Source: Mycobacterium conspicuum (lineage in GTDB: Bacteria > Actinomycetota > Actinomycetes > Mycobacteriales > Mycobacteriaceae). Taken from it: a DNA stretch of 64,000 nucleotides. The position numbers and the translations under genes were made by a program. The notes under the pieces were generated by a model. It was not told the origin of the DNA. It worked only from the letters and a program-made list of their open reading frames with translations, and made no database searches. The stretch is taken from positions 2,480,001-2,544,000 of the forward strand of contig NZ_AP022613.1 of the NCBI RefSeq assembly GCF_010730195.1, in the 5' to 3' direction. Positions 1-9,635 of the stretch are shown piece after piece. Within the stretch, counting starts at the first letter, position 1; the number at the start of each line of letters is the position of its first letter.

Positions 1-1144
1 TGCTCTTGCCCGCGCCGTTGGGTCCGGTCAGCACCGTCACCTGACCGGGTTCGATGACGGCGCTGAGATCGTGCGGCGCCTCGCCGTCCCGGCCGGTGAC
101 GCTGAGGTGCTCCAGCGCGATCACCGCCGCTCGCGCCGCAATCGTTCGTCGACGCTCGGGTGTGTGTTCCGGTTCGCCGATGAGCGCGAAGGCTTTGTCG
201 GCCGCGGCCCGGCCGTCCTGGGCGGCATGGAATTCCACGCCGATGCGGCGCAACGGCCAGTACACGTCCGGCGCCAGCAGCAGCACGGTCAAGCCGGTAA
301 CCAGGCTCATCTCGCCGAACACCAGGCGCAGGCCGATGCTGACCGCCACCAGCGCGACACCCAGCGTGGCCAGCAATTCCAGCACCAGCGCCGACAGGAA
401 CGCGATCCGCAGCGTGGCGATCGCCGAGCGTCGGTGCGCGGCGCCGAGTTCGGCGATGCGCCGTTCCGGGCCCGAGGCGCGGCCCAGCGCCCGCAGGGTG
501 GGGATGCCGGCGACCAGATCCAGCAGCCGCGCCTGCAGCGTCGACATCGCGGCCAGCGCCGCCGCCGACCGGTCCGCCGTCGCCAAGCCGATCAACACCA
601 TGAACGCCGGTATCAAGGGCAGCGTGATCGCCACGATCACCGTCGATTTCAGGTCGTAGAGCGCGATCACCGCGACGGTCGCCGGGGTGAGGATCGCGGC
701 GAGCAGCAGCGTGGGCAGGTATCCGGTGAAGTACGGCCGCAAGCCGTCCAGGCCTCGGGTGACCACGATCGCGGCGTCATCGCGCTGCGCCGCAAGCTCA
801 CCGGGCTGTCGCGCGGTGACCGCGGCGAGCACCTCGCCGTTGAGTTCGGCGATCACCGCACTGGCCCCCTGTTGGCCGAGGCGCGCCTGCAGCCAGTGCG
901 TCACGGCACGGATAGCCCACAGCGCCAACAGGATTGACAGGGCACCCGAGAGGATCTCCAGGCTGCGCGCCGCGGGGTCGGTGATGACGCGCGCGACGAT
1001 GCTTGCCAGCACGATCGCCGAGCCAATCGCGCAACCGGAGATCACCACCCCGCAGCCCACGGCCGCGACCAGGAAGCGGCGCAACGCGGGCGACGCCCGC
1101 CACAGCCGCGGGTCCAGCGGCGCCCGAGCGGCCCGCGTGCTCAG
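1..1144 (-). CDS. cydD: CydD, ABC exporter subunit for cytochrome bd assembly (partial)
   Basis: The minus-strand frame reads as an ABC exporter transmembrane half: hydrophobic segments over about the first 300 residues, then the start of the nucleotide-binding domain. The Walker A motif (GPNGAGKS) lies exactly at the left window edge, so the rest of the ATPase is outside. CydDC exports reductants and is needed to mature cytochrome bd; directly following cydA and cydB fits. M. tuberculosis has the same order (Rv1621c). The start is uncertain: reading back into cydB there is no ATG, GTG or TTG in frame. The only upstream candidate is a CTG at 1144-1142 that overlaps the cydB stop (CTGA); otherwise translation would begin at an internal GTG and lose the conserved LDPRLWRASPALRR segment. 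Confidence 0.9.
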   Translation of the reverse strand, partial: MSTRAARAPLDPRLWRASPALRRFLVAAVGCGVVISGCAIGSAIVLASIVARVITDPAARSLEILSGALSILLALWAIRAVTHWLQARLGQQGASAVIAELNGEVLAAVTARQPGELAAQRDDAAIVVTRGLDGLRPYFTGYLPTLLLAAILTPATVAVIALYDLKSTVIVAITLPLIPAFMVLIGLATADRSAAALAAMSTLQARLLDLVAGIPTLRALGRASGPERRIAELGAAHRRSAIATLRIAFLSALVLELLATLGVALVAVSIGLRLVFGEMSLVTGLTVLLLAPDVYWPLRRIGVEFHAAQDGRAAADKAFALIGEPEHTPERRRTIAARAAVIALEHLSVTGRDGEAPHDLSAVIEPGQVTVLTGPNGAGKS

Positions 1145-2181
1145 GACGGACGCCTTGCCAGACCGATGGGCGGCGGTATCCGTTCGGCCGAGATGCGTTG
1201 CCGGAAAATCCAATACGTCCAGGCCTGGTACACCACCGTCAGCGGCGCCATGAAGGCCGTCACCCACGTCATCACCCCCAGGGTGTAGGGCGTCGACGAG
1301 GCGTTGTAGATGGTCAGGCTCCACTGCGCGTCCAGCGTCGAGGGCACCAGATTCGGATACAGCGCGCCGAACAACAGGATCACCACGGCCGCAACCACCA
1401 GCGCGGTGCAGGCAAACGCCCAACCGTCGGACAGGCGTCGCCACACCAGTGCGATCGCCGCCAGCTGCGCGACCACCGCCACCGTCAGCACCAGCCAGGT
1501 CCAGTCCTTGCCGTGGGCCAGCTGCGTCCAAAGGCCAAAGGCCGCAACCAGTCCCGTCACCGGAAGGGACAGCCACACGGCGATCCGGTGCGCGTCGTCG
1601 CGGATCGACCCGGAGGTCTTCAACGTCACGAACACCGCGCCGTAGAACAAGAACAGCCCACCGGTGGCCAGGCCGCCCAGCAGCGTGTAGGCGTTGAGCA
1701 CATCGCCGATCGACAGGTCGACGTGGCCGATGGCGTCCACCGGGAGCCCGCGCACCAGGATCGCGAACGCGACTCCCCACAAGATGGCGGGCAGCCAGGA
1801 CCCGGCCGCGATGGCGGCGTCGGCCCAGCCCCGCCACTTGGTGTCGTCGACCTTGCCGCGCCATTCGATCGCCACCGCGCGCACGATCATGCCGACCAGG
1901 ATCGCCAGCAGCGGCAGGTACAGCGTGGAGAACACGGTGGCATACCAGCCGGGGAATGCGGCGAACATCGCCGCGCCGCCGACGATGAGCCACACCTCGT
2001 TGCCGTCCCACACCGGGCCGATGGTGTTGAGCGCGGTGCGACGGATCGGCTCCGGTTCACCCCGCCCGGCGCGGGCAAGCGGTTCCATCAACATGCCGAC
2101 GCCGAAGTCGAAGCCCTCCAGGATGAAGAAGCCGAGGAACAGCATTCCGATGATGCCGAACCACAATTGTTGGAGTCCCAC
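1141..2181 (-). CDS. cydB: Cytochrome bd ubiquinol/menaquinol oxidase subunit II
   Basis: A 346-residue multi-spanning membrane protein of the CydB family, normal length. The N-terminus (LQQLWFGIIGMLFLGFFILEG) and the FDFGVGML motif just after it are typical of the family. CydB pairs with CydA to form the bd-type terminal oxidase, which reduces oxygen to water with menaquinol electrons and supports respiration at low oxygen or when the cytochrome bc1-aa3 branch is inhibited. It starts 17 bases after cydA ends, and its stop codon overlaps the beginning of cydD, so the three are one operon. Confidence 0.97.
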   Translation of the reverse strand: MGLQQLWFGIIGMLFLGFFILEGFDFGVGMLMEPLARAGRGEPEPIRRTALNTIGPVWDGNEVWLIVGGAAMFAAFPGWYATVFSTLYLPLLAILVGMIVRAVAIEWRGKVDDTKWRGWADAAIAAGSWLPAILWGVAFAILVRGLPVDAIGHVDLSIGDVLNAYTLLGGLATGGLFLFYGAVFVTLKTSGSIRDDAHRIAVWLSLPVTGLVAAFGLWTQLAHGKDWTWLVLTVAVVAQLAAIALVWRRLSDGWAFACTALVVAAVVILLFGALYPNLVPSTLDAQWSLTIYNASSTPYTLGVMTWVTAFMAPLTVVYQAWTYWIFRQRISAERIPPPIGLARRPS

Positions 2182-2198
2182 TGGTCAGCTCCTTACCC

Positions 2199-3653
2199 TC
2201 AGTAGGCGAACGACAGCGGCGCCACCTCGTCGTCGCCGGGTTTCGGCGGCGCGGCGGGTTCCGCGTCGTGCTCTAGCGGGCCTTCGACGATGTAGTGCCG
2301 CTGCAGCCAGAACCAGATGACCGCGAGCACCGCGTAGACAAGGGTGAACGTCGCCAGGGAGGTGATCACCATGGCCGGCGCATGGTGTGAGACCCCCTCG
2401 CGGACGGTGAGCCGGACCAGCTGATCACCGGTCGGGTTCGGCACCACGATCCAGGGCTGGCGGCCCATTTCGGTGAATATCCACCCGGCGCTGTTGGCCA
2501 GGAACGGCATCGGAATACTCAGCAGCGCGAACCAGGAGAACCATCGCTGGGTGGGGGTCCGGCCGCGGCGGGTGAACCACAGCGTGGTCAGCGCGAACAG
2601 CACCGGAATCGCCAGAAAGCCGATCATCGCCCGGAACGACCAGTAGGTGACAAACAGGTTGGGCCGGTAGTCATTTGGCCCGAATTTGTATTGGTAGTCG
2701 CGCTGCAGATCACGCACGCCCTGCAGCGTCACACCGCTGAATCGGCTTTCGGCGAGGAACGGCAGCACGTAGGGCACCTCGAGCACGCGGGTGATGCTTT
2801 CGCAATTGTTGTGCGTCCCCACCGTCAAGATGGAGAAGTCCGGATCGGTTGCGGTGTCGCACAACGACTCCGCCGATGCCATCTTCATGGGCTGCTGAAC
2901 GAACATCAGCTTGCCCTGGGCGTCGCCGGTGAAGAACAGGCCCACGGCGGCGATCAGTGCGACCCAGCAGCCGAGGATGGCCGCCGGGCGGTACATGGCG
3001 GGGCCATCGGGGTCGCCGGCCTTGTGGCATCGCACCAGCCACCACGCGCTGACGGCGGCGACGAACGTTCCCGCGGTCAGCAGCGAACCGCTAACGGCGT
3101 GTGAAAACGCCGCTCGGGCAGTGTTATTGGTCAGCAGGGCGCCGATGCTCTGCAGTTCGGCACGCCGCGTCGCCGGATTGTAGTGCGCGCCGACCGGGTG
3201 CTGCATGAAGGAGTTGGCCGCGATGATGAAGAACGCCGACGCGTTGACCCCGAGCGCGACGATCCAAATGCAGGCCAGATGAATCAGTTTCGGCAGCCGG
3301 CCCCAGCCGAAAATCCACAACCCGATGAACGTGGATTCGAAGAAAAAGGCGAACAGACCTTCCATCGCCAGCGGCGCGCCGAAGATGTCCCCGACGAACC
3401 GCGAGTACTCGCTCCAGTTCATCCCGAACTGAAACTCCTGCACGATCCCGGTCGCCACGCCGATCGCAAAGTTGATCAGGAACAGCTTGCCGAAGAACTT
3501 GGTCAGTCGGTACCACGCGGTCTTGCCGGTGGCCACCCACACCGACTGCATGATCGCCAGCAGGGGAGCCAGGCCGATGGTGAGCGGCACGAAGATGAAG
3601 TGGTAGACGGTGGTGATACCGAACTGCCACCGTGAAATGTCGACGACACTCAT
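2199..3653 (-). CDS. cydA: Cytochrome bd oxidase subunit I
   Basis: A 484-residue CydA protein. Visible landmarks are His18 near the first helix (position of the heme b595 ligand), the NSFMQHPVG block, and the GRQPW motif in the C-terminal half. The periplasmic Q-loop is short, as in the actinobacterial/Bacillus type rather than the long E. coli type. It carries hemes b558, b595 and d and oxidises quinol. First gene of the minus-strand cydA-cydB-cydD operon. ATG start at 3653; a short spacer separates it from the next upstream gene, which ends at 3716. Confidence 0.97.
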   Translation of the reverse strand: MSVVDISRWQFGITTVYHFIFVPLTIGLAPLLAIMQSVWVATGKTAWYRLTKFFGKLFLINFAIGVATGIVQEFQFGMNWSEYSRFVGDIFGAPLAMEGLFAFFFESTFIGLWIFGWGRLPKLIHLACIWIVALGVNASAFFIIAANSFMQHPVGAHYNPATRRAELQSIGALLTNNTARAAFSHAVSGSLLTAGTFVAAVSAWWLVRCHKAGDPDGPAMYRPAAILGCWVALIAAVGLFFTGDAQGKLMFVQQPMKMASAESLCDTATDPDFSILTVGTHNNCESITRVLEVPYVLPFLAESRFSGVTLQGVRDLQRDYQYKFGPNDYRPNLFVTYWSFRAMIGFLAIPVLFALTTLWFTRRGRTPTQRWFSWFALLSIPMPFLANSAGWIFTEMGRQPWIVVPNPTGDQLVRLTVREGVSHHAPAMVITSLATFTLVYAVLAVIWFWLQRHYIVEGPLEHDAEPAAPPKPGDDEVAPLSFAY

Positions 3654-3715
3654 CTGTCATCTCCCGGGACGGCGAATGGTCTACGACGCAGTGTAGTAGT
3701 TCGCTCTCGCGGCCG

Positions 3716-4291
3716 CTAGCCCTGCGGGTCCGTGGCCCGGAGCTGCTTGGATGCGCGGTAGATGCCGAACGAGGCGACGAATTCCAACGCACCGATCACC
3801 ACGAACGCGATGCCGACGACGAGCGCCAGGGTGAGAAGCGTCTCGAGCGGCGACGCCATCACCACGATGCCGGCGATCAGGCTGATCACCCCGACGGCAA
3901 TCGACCAGACCCGTCCGGGCAGGTCCGGATCGCTGATGGCGGAAACGGTGGTGGCGACCCCGCGAAAGATGAACCCCACGCCGACCCAGATGGCCAGCAA
4001 CACCACCGCGTATCCCTGACCGAAATGACGGAATGCCAGCACGGCGAGGATGAGAGATGCTGCGCCGCTGACGAACAGCAGCACGCGACTTCCCGCCGAG
4101 ACGTGCAGGCTGAACGCGAACATGACCTGCGCGGCGCCCGTCGTCACCAGGTAGAGGCCGAACGCGACGGCGGCGATCAGCACGGATATTCCCGGCCACG
4201 CCAGTACCACGATGCCCAGAATCAGCGACAGCATGCCCGATGCCAGCGTGGATTTCCACAAATGCGGCAACCAGGCGGGGGTCGACTCCAT
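3716..4291 (-). CDS. HdeD-family integral membrane protein
   Basis: A 191-residue protein with about six evenly spaced hydrophobic segments in two similar halves, the pattern of the HdeD/DUF308 family; it corresponds by position to Rv1624c. Molecular function is unknown; E. coli HdeD is linked to acid resistance. I chose ATG 4291 (protein begins MESTPAWLPHLWKS) because it lies two bases after the cya stop, suggesting translational coupling. An upstream start at 4372 would add an arginine-rich segment that is the out-of-frame tail of cya. Confidence 0.85.
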   Translation of the reverse strand: MESTPAWLPHLWKSTLASGMLSLILGIVVLAWPGISVLIAAVAFGLYLVTTGAAQVMFAFSLHVSAGSRVLLFVSGAASLILAVLAFRHFGQGYAVVLLAIWVGVGFIFRGVATTVSAISDPDLPGRVWSIAVGVISLIAGIVVMASPLETLLTLALVVGIAFVVIGALEFVASFGIYRASKQLRATDPQG

Positions 4292-4293
4292 GC

Positions 4294-5631
4294 TCAGACG
4301 TGGGCCGTGCGTGGGTCTTCGGCGAGCTGGTCGTCGGTGACCTCGATCGCCTTGCGGCCGATGAGATACCACGTGCGCATGATGCCCTTGCCCTTGACCT
4401 CGATGCGCCCGCGCTCCTGCAGCACGAAGTCGTCCTTGAGGCGTTGGTACACATCCTCGGGCACTTGGATGCGTCCCACCGAGTCGGTGGATTCCATCCG
4501 GGACGCGACGTTGACCGCGTCACCCCACACGTCGTAGAAGAACCGACGCGAACCCACGACGCCCGCGACCACCGGGCCGCAGGCCATGCCCACCCGCAAC
4601 GGGACGGGCAGCCCGTGCGGATCCTTCAATCCCCTTGCGACAGCGGCCATCTCGATGGCAAAGTCCGCCAGGGCCACGACATGGTCGGGTCGCGGCCGTG
4701 GAACTCCGCTGACCACCATGTAGGAGTCGCCGCTGACCTTGATCTTTTCCAGGCCGTGCTTGTCGACCAGCGCGTCGAAGGCGCCGTACAGCTTGTCGAG
4801 GAATCGCACCAGATCAGCCGGCGCGGTGCCACTGGCGCGTTCGGTGAAGCCGACGATGTCGGCGAACAGGACCGAGGCTTCGTCGTATTTGTCGGCGATG
4901 AGGCTGCGCTCGCCCGGGTCGTGTTCTTTGAGCCGATCGGCGATGCTGGCCGGCAACATGTTGGCCAGCAGGGCTTCCGAGCGGTCGTACTGGGCTTCCA
5001 TGACCGCCTCGGCGCGCGCGGTGTCGCGCAGCGCGAACCACACGGTGACGACGATCATCAAGCAGGAGGAAACCGTGGTAACCACGAAAAACGCGGAGAG
5101 GGTCCAGTCCGGCTGCAGCCCGGTGTTGCGCGGGACCAAAAATTCCAGCGCCATGATCGCCCCGACCGCGACGGCCGCCAGTCCCGCCGCCAACACGATG
5201 TGCTCGGTGCCCAGCAGCAACACCACCAGACAGGTACTCACCAGGAAGAAGAATTCGCCGCCGTTGCCGGTGCCGACGTCCCAGGTGCTGGCGAAGATCG
5301 AAACGTAGGCCGCGCTGACGAACGTCAGCGGCGCGACCAGATCGCCGAAGCGGTGCAGCCGCGGGACAAACGCGAAGATCGCCGCCGAGGCAAGATTGAT
5401 CGAGCTGATCTGCCAGGACCAGGTATCGGTGAGGATCTGCATCAGCAAGAAGCTCATGCTCACCATGACCGCGAGCCAGGCGACGATGGTGAGCACGCGG
5501 TGCCGCCGCGCCAGCGTCTCGGCGTAGTGCTGGTTCCGGTCGCGGGACTGTTCGCGCACGGCGGCGACGCAGTCTGGCCGGCCCGGGTCCGCTGCTGATG
5601 AGGCACCGCATTTGTTAGCGCCCACGATCAA
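4294..5631 (-). CDS. cya: Membrane-anchored class III adenylate cyclase
   Basis: A 445-residue protein matching the Rv1625c type: a short cytosolic N-terminus, six transmembrane helices to about residue 205, then a class III cyclase domain. Seen in the catalytic domain are the first metal-binding Asp in SVLFADIVGFTERA, the KIKVSGDSYM block holding the substrate-specifying Lys and second metal Asp, and the transition-state pair in WGDAVNVASRME. These homodimeric enzymes make cAMP from ATP. The downstream HdeD-like gene starts two bases after its stop, so they are probably co-transcribed. The start near 5631 is tentative because the first 40 residues are poorly conserved. Confidence 0.95.
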   Translation of the reverse strand: MIVGANKCGASSAADPGRPDCVAAVREQSRDRNQHYAETLARRHRVLTIVAWLAVMVSMSFLLMQILTDTWSWQISSINLASAAIFAFVPRLHRFGDLVAPLTFVSAAYVSIFASTWDVGTGNGGEFFFLVSTCLVVLLLGTEHIVLAAGLAAVAVGAIMALEFLVPRNTGLQPDWTLSAFFVVTTVSSCLMIVVTVWFALRDTARAEAVMEAQYDRSEALLANMLPASIADRLKEHDPGERSLIADKYDEASVLFADIVGFTERASGTAPADLVRFLDKLYGAFDALVDKHGLEKIKVSGDSYMVVSGVPRPRPDHVVALADFAIEMAAVARGLKDPHGLPVPLRVGMACGPVVAGVVGSRRFFYDVWGDAVNVASRMESTDSVGRIQVPEDVYQRLKDDFVLQERGRIEVKGKGIMRTWYLIGRKAIEVTDDQLAEDPRTAHV

Positions 5632-5755
5632 AGCCTAGCCGCTGGATCTGACTGGGAGAACGCATCGACGGGCTGCTGGTGTTTGCTCCAATCCGCGCCA
5701 GGGCCGGGCGGGCCTGCCTGGCTGGTTCAGGACCGTTGGGACACAACGCAAGTCG

Positions 5756-8580
5756 TTAGCCGGACTGGCCGGATTGGCCGGCGGCGCCGTCACCGGTAGC
5801 GCCGGTCCCGCCGGCACCGCCGGGGCCGCCGGGACCGCCGGCGCCGATCAGGCCGGGGGTGCCGCCGTCTCCGCCGTCTGCGCCGTCGCCGCCCTGGCCG
5901 GTCGGGGAGTCGCCGCCGGCCCCGCCGGCACCACCGCCACCGCCGTTACCGAGTGCGGTCGAGGGGCCGCCCGCGCGGCCCGCCCCGCCGGCGCCACCGG
6001 TGTCCCCGACCAGGGGTTCGCCGCCGGAGACGGTCCCGGAGTCGCCACCGGCGCCGCCTGCTCCGCCATGACCGCCGCGGCCGATCGAGGCGGTCCCGCC
6101 GACCCCGCCGGCGCCCCCGGCGCCGCCGACGTCGCCCGTGGAGATGGTGCTGTCGGTGACGGTTCCGGCGGTCCCGCCGCTCCCGCCGGCCCCGCCGGCC
6201 CCGCCGTTGCCGAGCACGACTCCGGCGCCGCCGATGCCGCCGGCCCCGCCGGCCCCGCCGATGTCGCCGGTATTCACGGTGCTGCCGGTGACGGCCCCGC
6301 CGGCCCCGCCCGCGCCGCCGTGACCGCCGGCGCCGCCGTTACCGGTGTCCGAGCAGAGGCCGCCGGTGCCGCCGGCCCCGCCGGCCCCGCCGTGGTCGCC
6401 GTTGACGACGCTGCTTAGTCCGGTCACGGCCCCGCCGGCCCCGCCGTCACCGCCGGCCCCGCCGTTGCCGCCGTTGCCGATGAACCCGGCAATGGCGCCG
6501 GCGCCGCCGGCCCCGCCCGCCCCGCCGTTGTCGCCGGTGGACACGGTGCTCGATCCGCTCACGGCCCCGCCGGCCCCGCCATTGCCACCGGCACCGCCAT
6601 TGCCCCCGTTCGCGAAATATCCCGACGAGCTGCCCGCCCCGCCGGCACCACCGGCCCCGCCATTGTCGCCGACGGTGACGGCGCTGGATGCGCTGACGGC
6701 CCCGCCGTCGCCGCCGTCGCCGCCGTTGCCACCGTTGCCGCTGGTGCCGATCATGCCGCCGGCGCCGCCCGCGCCGCCCGTCCCGCCGTTGTCGCCGCTG
6801 GTGACGGTGCTGCCGGTGAGCGCCCCGCCGTCGCCGCCGTTGCCGCCGTTGCCGCCGTTGCCGCCTTTGCCGGCCACGATGGTCCCGCCGTCGCCGCCGG
6901 CGCCGCCGTTGTCGCCGGAGTGCACGGCGCTGTCGGTGACGGACCCGGCCGCGCCGCCGGCCCCGCCGTTGCCGCCGTGGCTCGCGGTGCCGCCGAAGCT
7001 GCTGGCGCCGCCGGTGCCGGTGCCGCCGTCCCCTCCGTCGCCGCCGTTGTCGCCGTTGTCGACGGTGCTGGATGCGCTGACGGCCCCCGCGTTGCCGCCG
7101 TTGCCGCCCGCGCCGCCGTTGCCGCCGCTGCCGACGTAGGCGGCGATGTTGCCGGCGCCGCCGTCCCCGCCGGCCCGCCGTTGTCGCCGGTGGCGATGTT
7201 GGAGCCGCCGGTGACCGCCCCGGCGTCGCCACCGGCACCGCCGGCCCCGCCGTTGCCGCCGTTGCCGACGAAACCGCCCAGGCTGGCGGCGCCGCCGGCG
7301 CCGCCAGCCCCGCCGGTGTCACCGGTTTGGACGGTGCTGTTGGTGACGGTGCCCGCGGCGCCGCCGTTGCCGCCAGCCCCGCCGTGGCCGCCGTTGCCGA
7401 ACAAACCGGCGAGGTTGCCGGCGCCGCCGTTGCCGCCGGCGCCGCCGGTGTCGCCGGAGTAGATGGTGCTGTCGGTGACCGCCCCCGCGGCGCCGCCGGC
7501 CCCGCCGGCCCCGCCGTTGCCACCCTGACCGACGAAGGTCGGGCCGCCGGCCCCGCCGGCGCCGCCGGCTCCACCGATGTCCCCGGAGTAGACGGTGCCG
7601 TTGGTGACGGCCCCGGCGGCGCCGCCGTCACCGCCGGCCCCGCCGGCCCCGGCGTTGCCGCCCAGCCCGCCCGCCCAGCCGCCGGCCCCGCCGTTGCCGC
7701 CGGCCCCGCCGATGTCGCCGGAGATGACTATGCCGCCGTTGATCGCCCCGCCACCGCCACCGGCACCGCCGGCGCCACCGGCTCCGCCATCGCCGAGTAC
7801 GTGCCCGGCGTTGCCGCCAGCGCCGCCGTTGCCGCCGGCCCCGCCGTTGCCGCCGGCGACGGTTGCGTCTCCGCCGGCCCCGCCGGAACCGCCGGCACCC
7901 CCGTTGCCGAAGAAGCCTGCGGACCCGCCGGCCCCGCCGGCTCCGCCGGCCGCGCCGTCGGTGCTGTCACCGCCGGATCCGCCGGCCCCGCCGTTGCCGT
8001 ACAGCAATCCGCCGGCACCGCCACGACCGCCGGCGCCGCCGGTGGCCCCGGCCCCGCCGGCCCCACCGTTGCCGATCAGTCCGGCGGCTCCGCCGGACCC
8101 TCCCTGTCCGGCCGCGTCGGTCGCGCCGGCCCCGCCGTTACCGAACAGGATTCCGCCGGCACCGCCATTGGCTTGCGCCAACGTGCCGCCGGCTACCCCG
8201 TCGGCACCGTTACCGATCAACGGCCGCCCCACCAATGCTTGCGTTGGCGCATTAATTGCGTTGAGTAAACCATGTTCGACGGCCTGCAGAGGGGAGGCGT
8301 TGGTGGCCTCGGTCAGTGCGTACTGCCCGGCGCCGGCGCTGAGCAGTTGTACGAATCGGCTGTGAAACTCCGCGGCGTGGGCGCTGATCGCCTGATAAGC
8401 CTGCGCGTGCGACCCGAACAGCGTGGCCACCGCCGCCGACACCTCGTCGGCGCCGGCCGCCACCAACCCGGTCGTCGCCGGCGCGGCGACGGCGTGGGCC
8501 GACCTGAGCGTCGAGCCGAGATCCGCCAAATCCGTTGTGGCTGCGGCCATCGCGTCCGAAGCGGCGATCACGAACGACAT
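5756..8580 (-). pseudogene. PE_PGRS family protein, interrupted by a one-base frameshift
   Basis: ATG 8580 opens a typical PE domain (begins MSFVIAASDAMAAATTDLAD, about 95 residues). A linker containing the GRPLIGNGADG motif and a long Gly-Ala-rich PGRS tract (GGAGG, GGNGG repeats) follow. The frame is lost near 7174-7176: everywhere else the repeat has four C in a row, here only three. After that point the PGRS reading continues in another frame to a TAA at 5756. Adding one base gives a single 941-residue protein, so this is a recent frameshift or a sequencing error in a GC-rich repeat. As sequenced, the product would switch to a non-PGRS Ala/Thr/Pro/Arg-rich tail. PE_PGRS proteins are usually exported by ESX-5. 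M. tuberculosis has no PE_PGRS gene here. Confidence 0.85.
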
Positions 8581-8828
8581 TCCGTACCTCCGACCGGCAC
8601 ATCACGACCCGGCGGACGCGTGGCGCGGTCGTCGAGCCCTGTCGAAAACGCTCCAAAGCCTAGCGCGATCGCGGTGGCATAAATCCGGATTTGCTCATAT
8701 CCGGGCGGCGTTGAGCCGGCGTGGCCGTCGGGTGTGCCGGTGCCGCCCGGACCACCCGCGCCCGTACGAGCGGCGTATTAAGCGTTGTGCTGCATAGGTT
8801 TCCGTACGCGCACCCCGCGTGCGGCGGG

Positions 8829-9275
8829 TTAGGCCGGCCGCAACTGGATCTTGTCGGTCACCTGGTAGCCCGCCGGGTCGCCGCATTCCGCTGTGTTCGC
8901 GGTGGTCTGGACCGTGCCGGCCAACGTGTTGGGGTCCCACGTGTAGTGCGCGGAGAGCGCGTTGGGAACCTCTTTGCCGTCCGGGCACATCGCGGTCTCA
9001 TTGGTGATATCGAGAACCCATTGCCCGCCCACCAAGTGCGCCTGCCCGAAAGCCTTGACACCTTTGCGGGCTACCGATTCGCATCCGTCACCGCAGGGCG
9101 TGAAGTACCAATCGTCGGTCGCGGATCGGCCATTGTCGGCGGTTTCGGTTTCGATGTAGTGGCCCCTCATTTCGGGGGCGCTGGACGCGGGAGCAGCTGC
9201 CCCGACACCGACACCGGCGCCGACACCGAGTGCGGCGAACGCGGCGGCTGCGGCAAAACTTCGTGCGACTTTCAT
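8829..9275 (-). CDS. Secreted mycobacterial protein of unknown function
   Basis: A 148-residue protein with a clear Sec signal peptide: MKVARSF, an Ala/Gly/Val-rich core, and a likely cleavage site near residues 28-33. The mature part has several cysteines (including CGDGC), consistent with disulphides in an exported domain. A strong Shine-Dalgarno (AGGAGGGG) precedes ATG 9275. I recognise the general style of small exported mycobacterial proteins but no defined function. It is the last chromosomal gene before the left end of the integrative element. Confidence 0.75.
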   Translation of the reverse strand: MKVARSFAAAAAFAALGVGAGVGVGAAAPASSAPEMRGHYIETETADNGRSATDDWYFTPCGDGCESVARKGVKAFGQAHLVGGQWVLDITNETAMCPDGKEVPNALSAHYTWDPNTLAGTVQTTANTAECGDPAGYQVTDKIQLRPA

Positions 9276-9374
9276 CTTTGACCCCTCCTGGCCAGTCGGG
9301 AACTCGCAAGCGCTGGTCTACCAGCCGGCGATGGCGAGGCCAAAGAACTTCAGGTGAACGATTGTGGAGGTTCA

Positions 9375-9400
9375 CGTGGTGCCCTCGGTGGGATTCGAAC
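9375..9400. repeat. Left attachment-site core (duplicated tRNA 3' end)
   Basis: 26 bp identical to 14576-14601. It contains the CCA, acceptor strand and part of the T arm of the tRNA, but what follows (from 9401) does not continue as tRNA. This is the displaced original 3' end left by integration. Confidence 0.92.
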
Positions 9401-9506
9401 TCTAATCGCGCGTTGCCGATGACCTCGAACGATGGGCGAATATCCCTGTCTAGCTGCGGCAATACGATTAACTGAGGTGAACGCAGATTAGCGGCGGTGA
9501 GCGAAG

Positions 9507-9529
9507 AATGTAGTCAGAATGTAGTCACG
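9507..9529. promoter_or_regulatory. Left arm-type integrase binding repeats (predicted)
   Basis: Two tandem 11-bp copies of aatgtagtca(g/c). The same 23-bp block occurs at 14486-14508 beside the other end of the element in the same orientation. Short paired direct repeats flanking the core site are the usual layout of arm-type sites bound by the N-terminal domain of tyrosine integrases. Binding is inferred, not shown. Confidence 0.7.
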
Positions 9530-9635
9530 TCGATCAGACGTTCGGCGGAGATAGAGGTCGAGTCGACCGAGGGGGCAAGGTCAAAGGGCGATAGACGTTC
9601 GCCCCGCGCGACTCTGCGAGGTAGTTTCGAACGCC

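Noticed and set aside
3632..5598. Long plus-strand frames opposite the HdeD-like and cya genes
   Set aside because: Shadow frames of conserved minus-strand genes with no domain support.
5800..8200. Dense short repeats that could suggest a CRISPR array or satellite
   Set aside because: Repeats are in-frame GGAGG/GGNGG codons of a PGRS domain, with no constant repeat-spacer length.
5774..8365. Long plus-strand frames rich in Pro or Ala over the PE_PGRS gene
   Set aside because: They are antisense readings of Gly-Ala repeats; the PE domain on the minus strand identifies the true gene.
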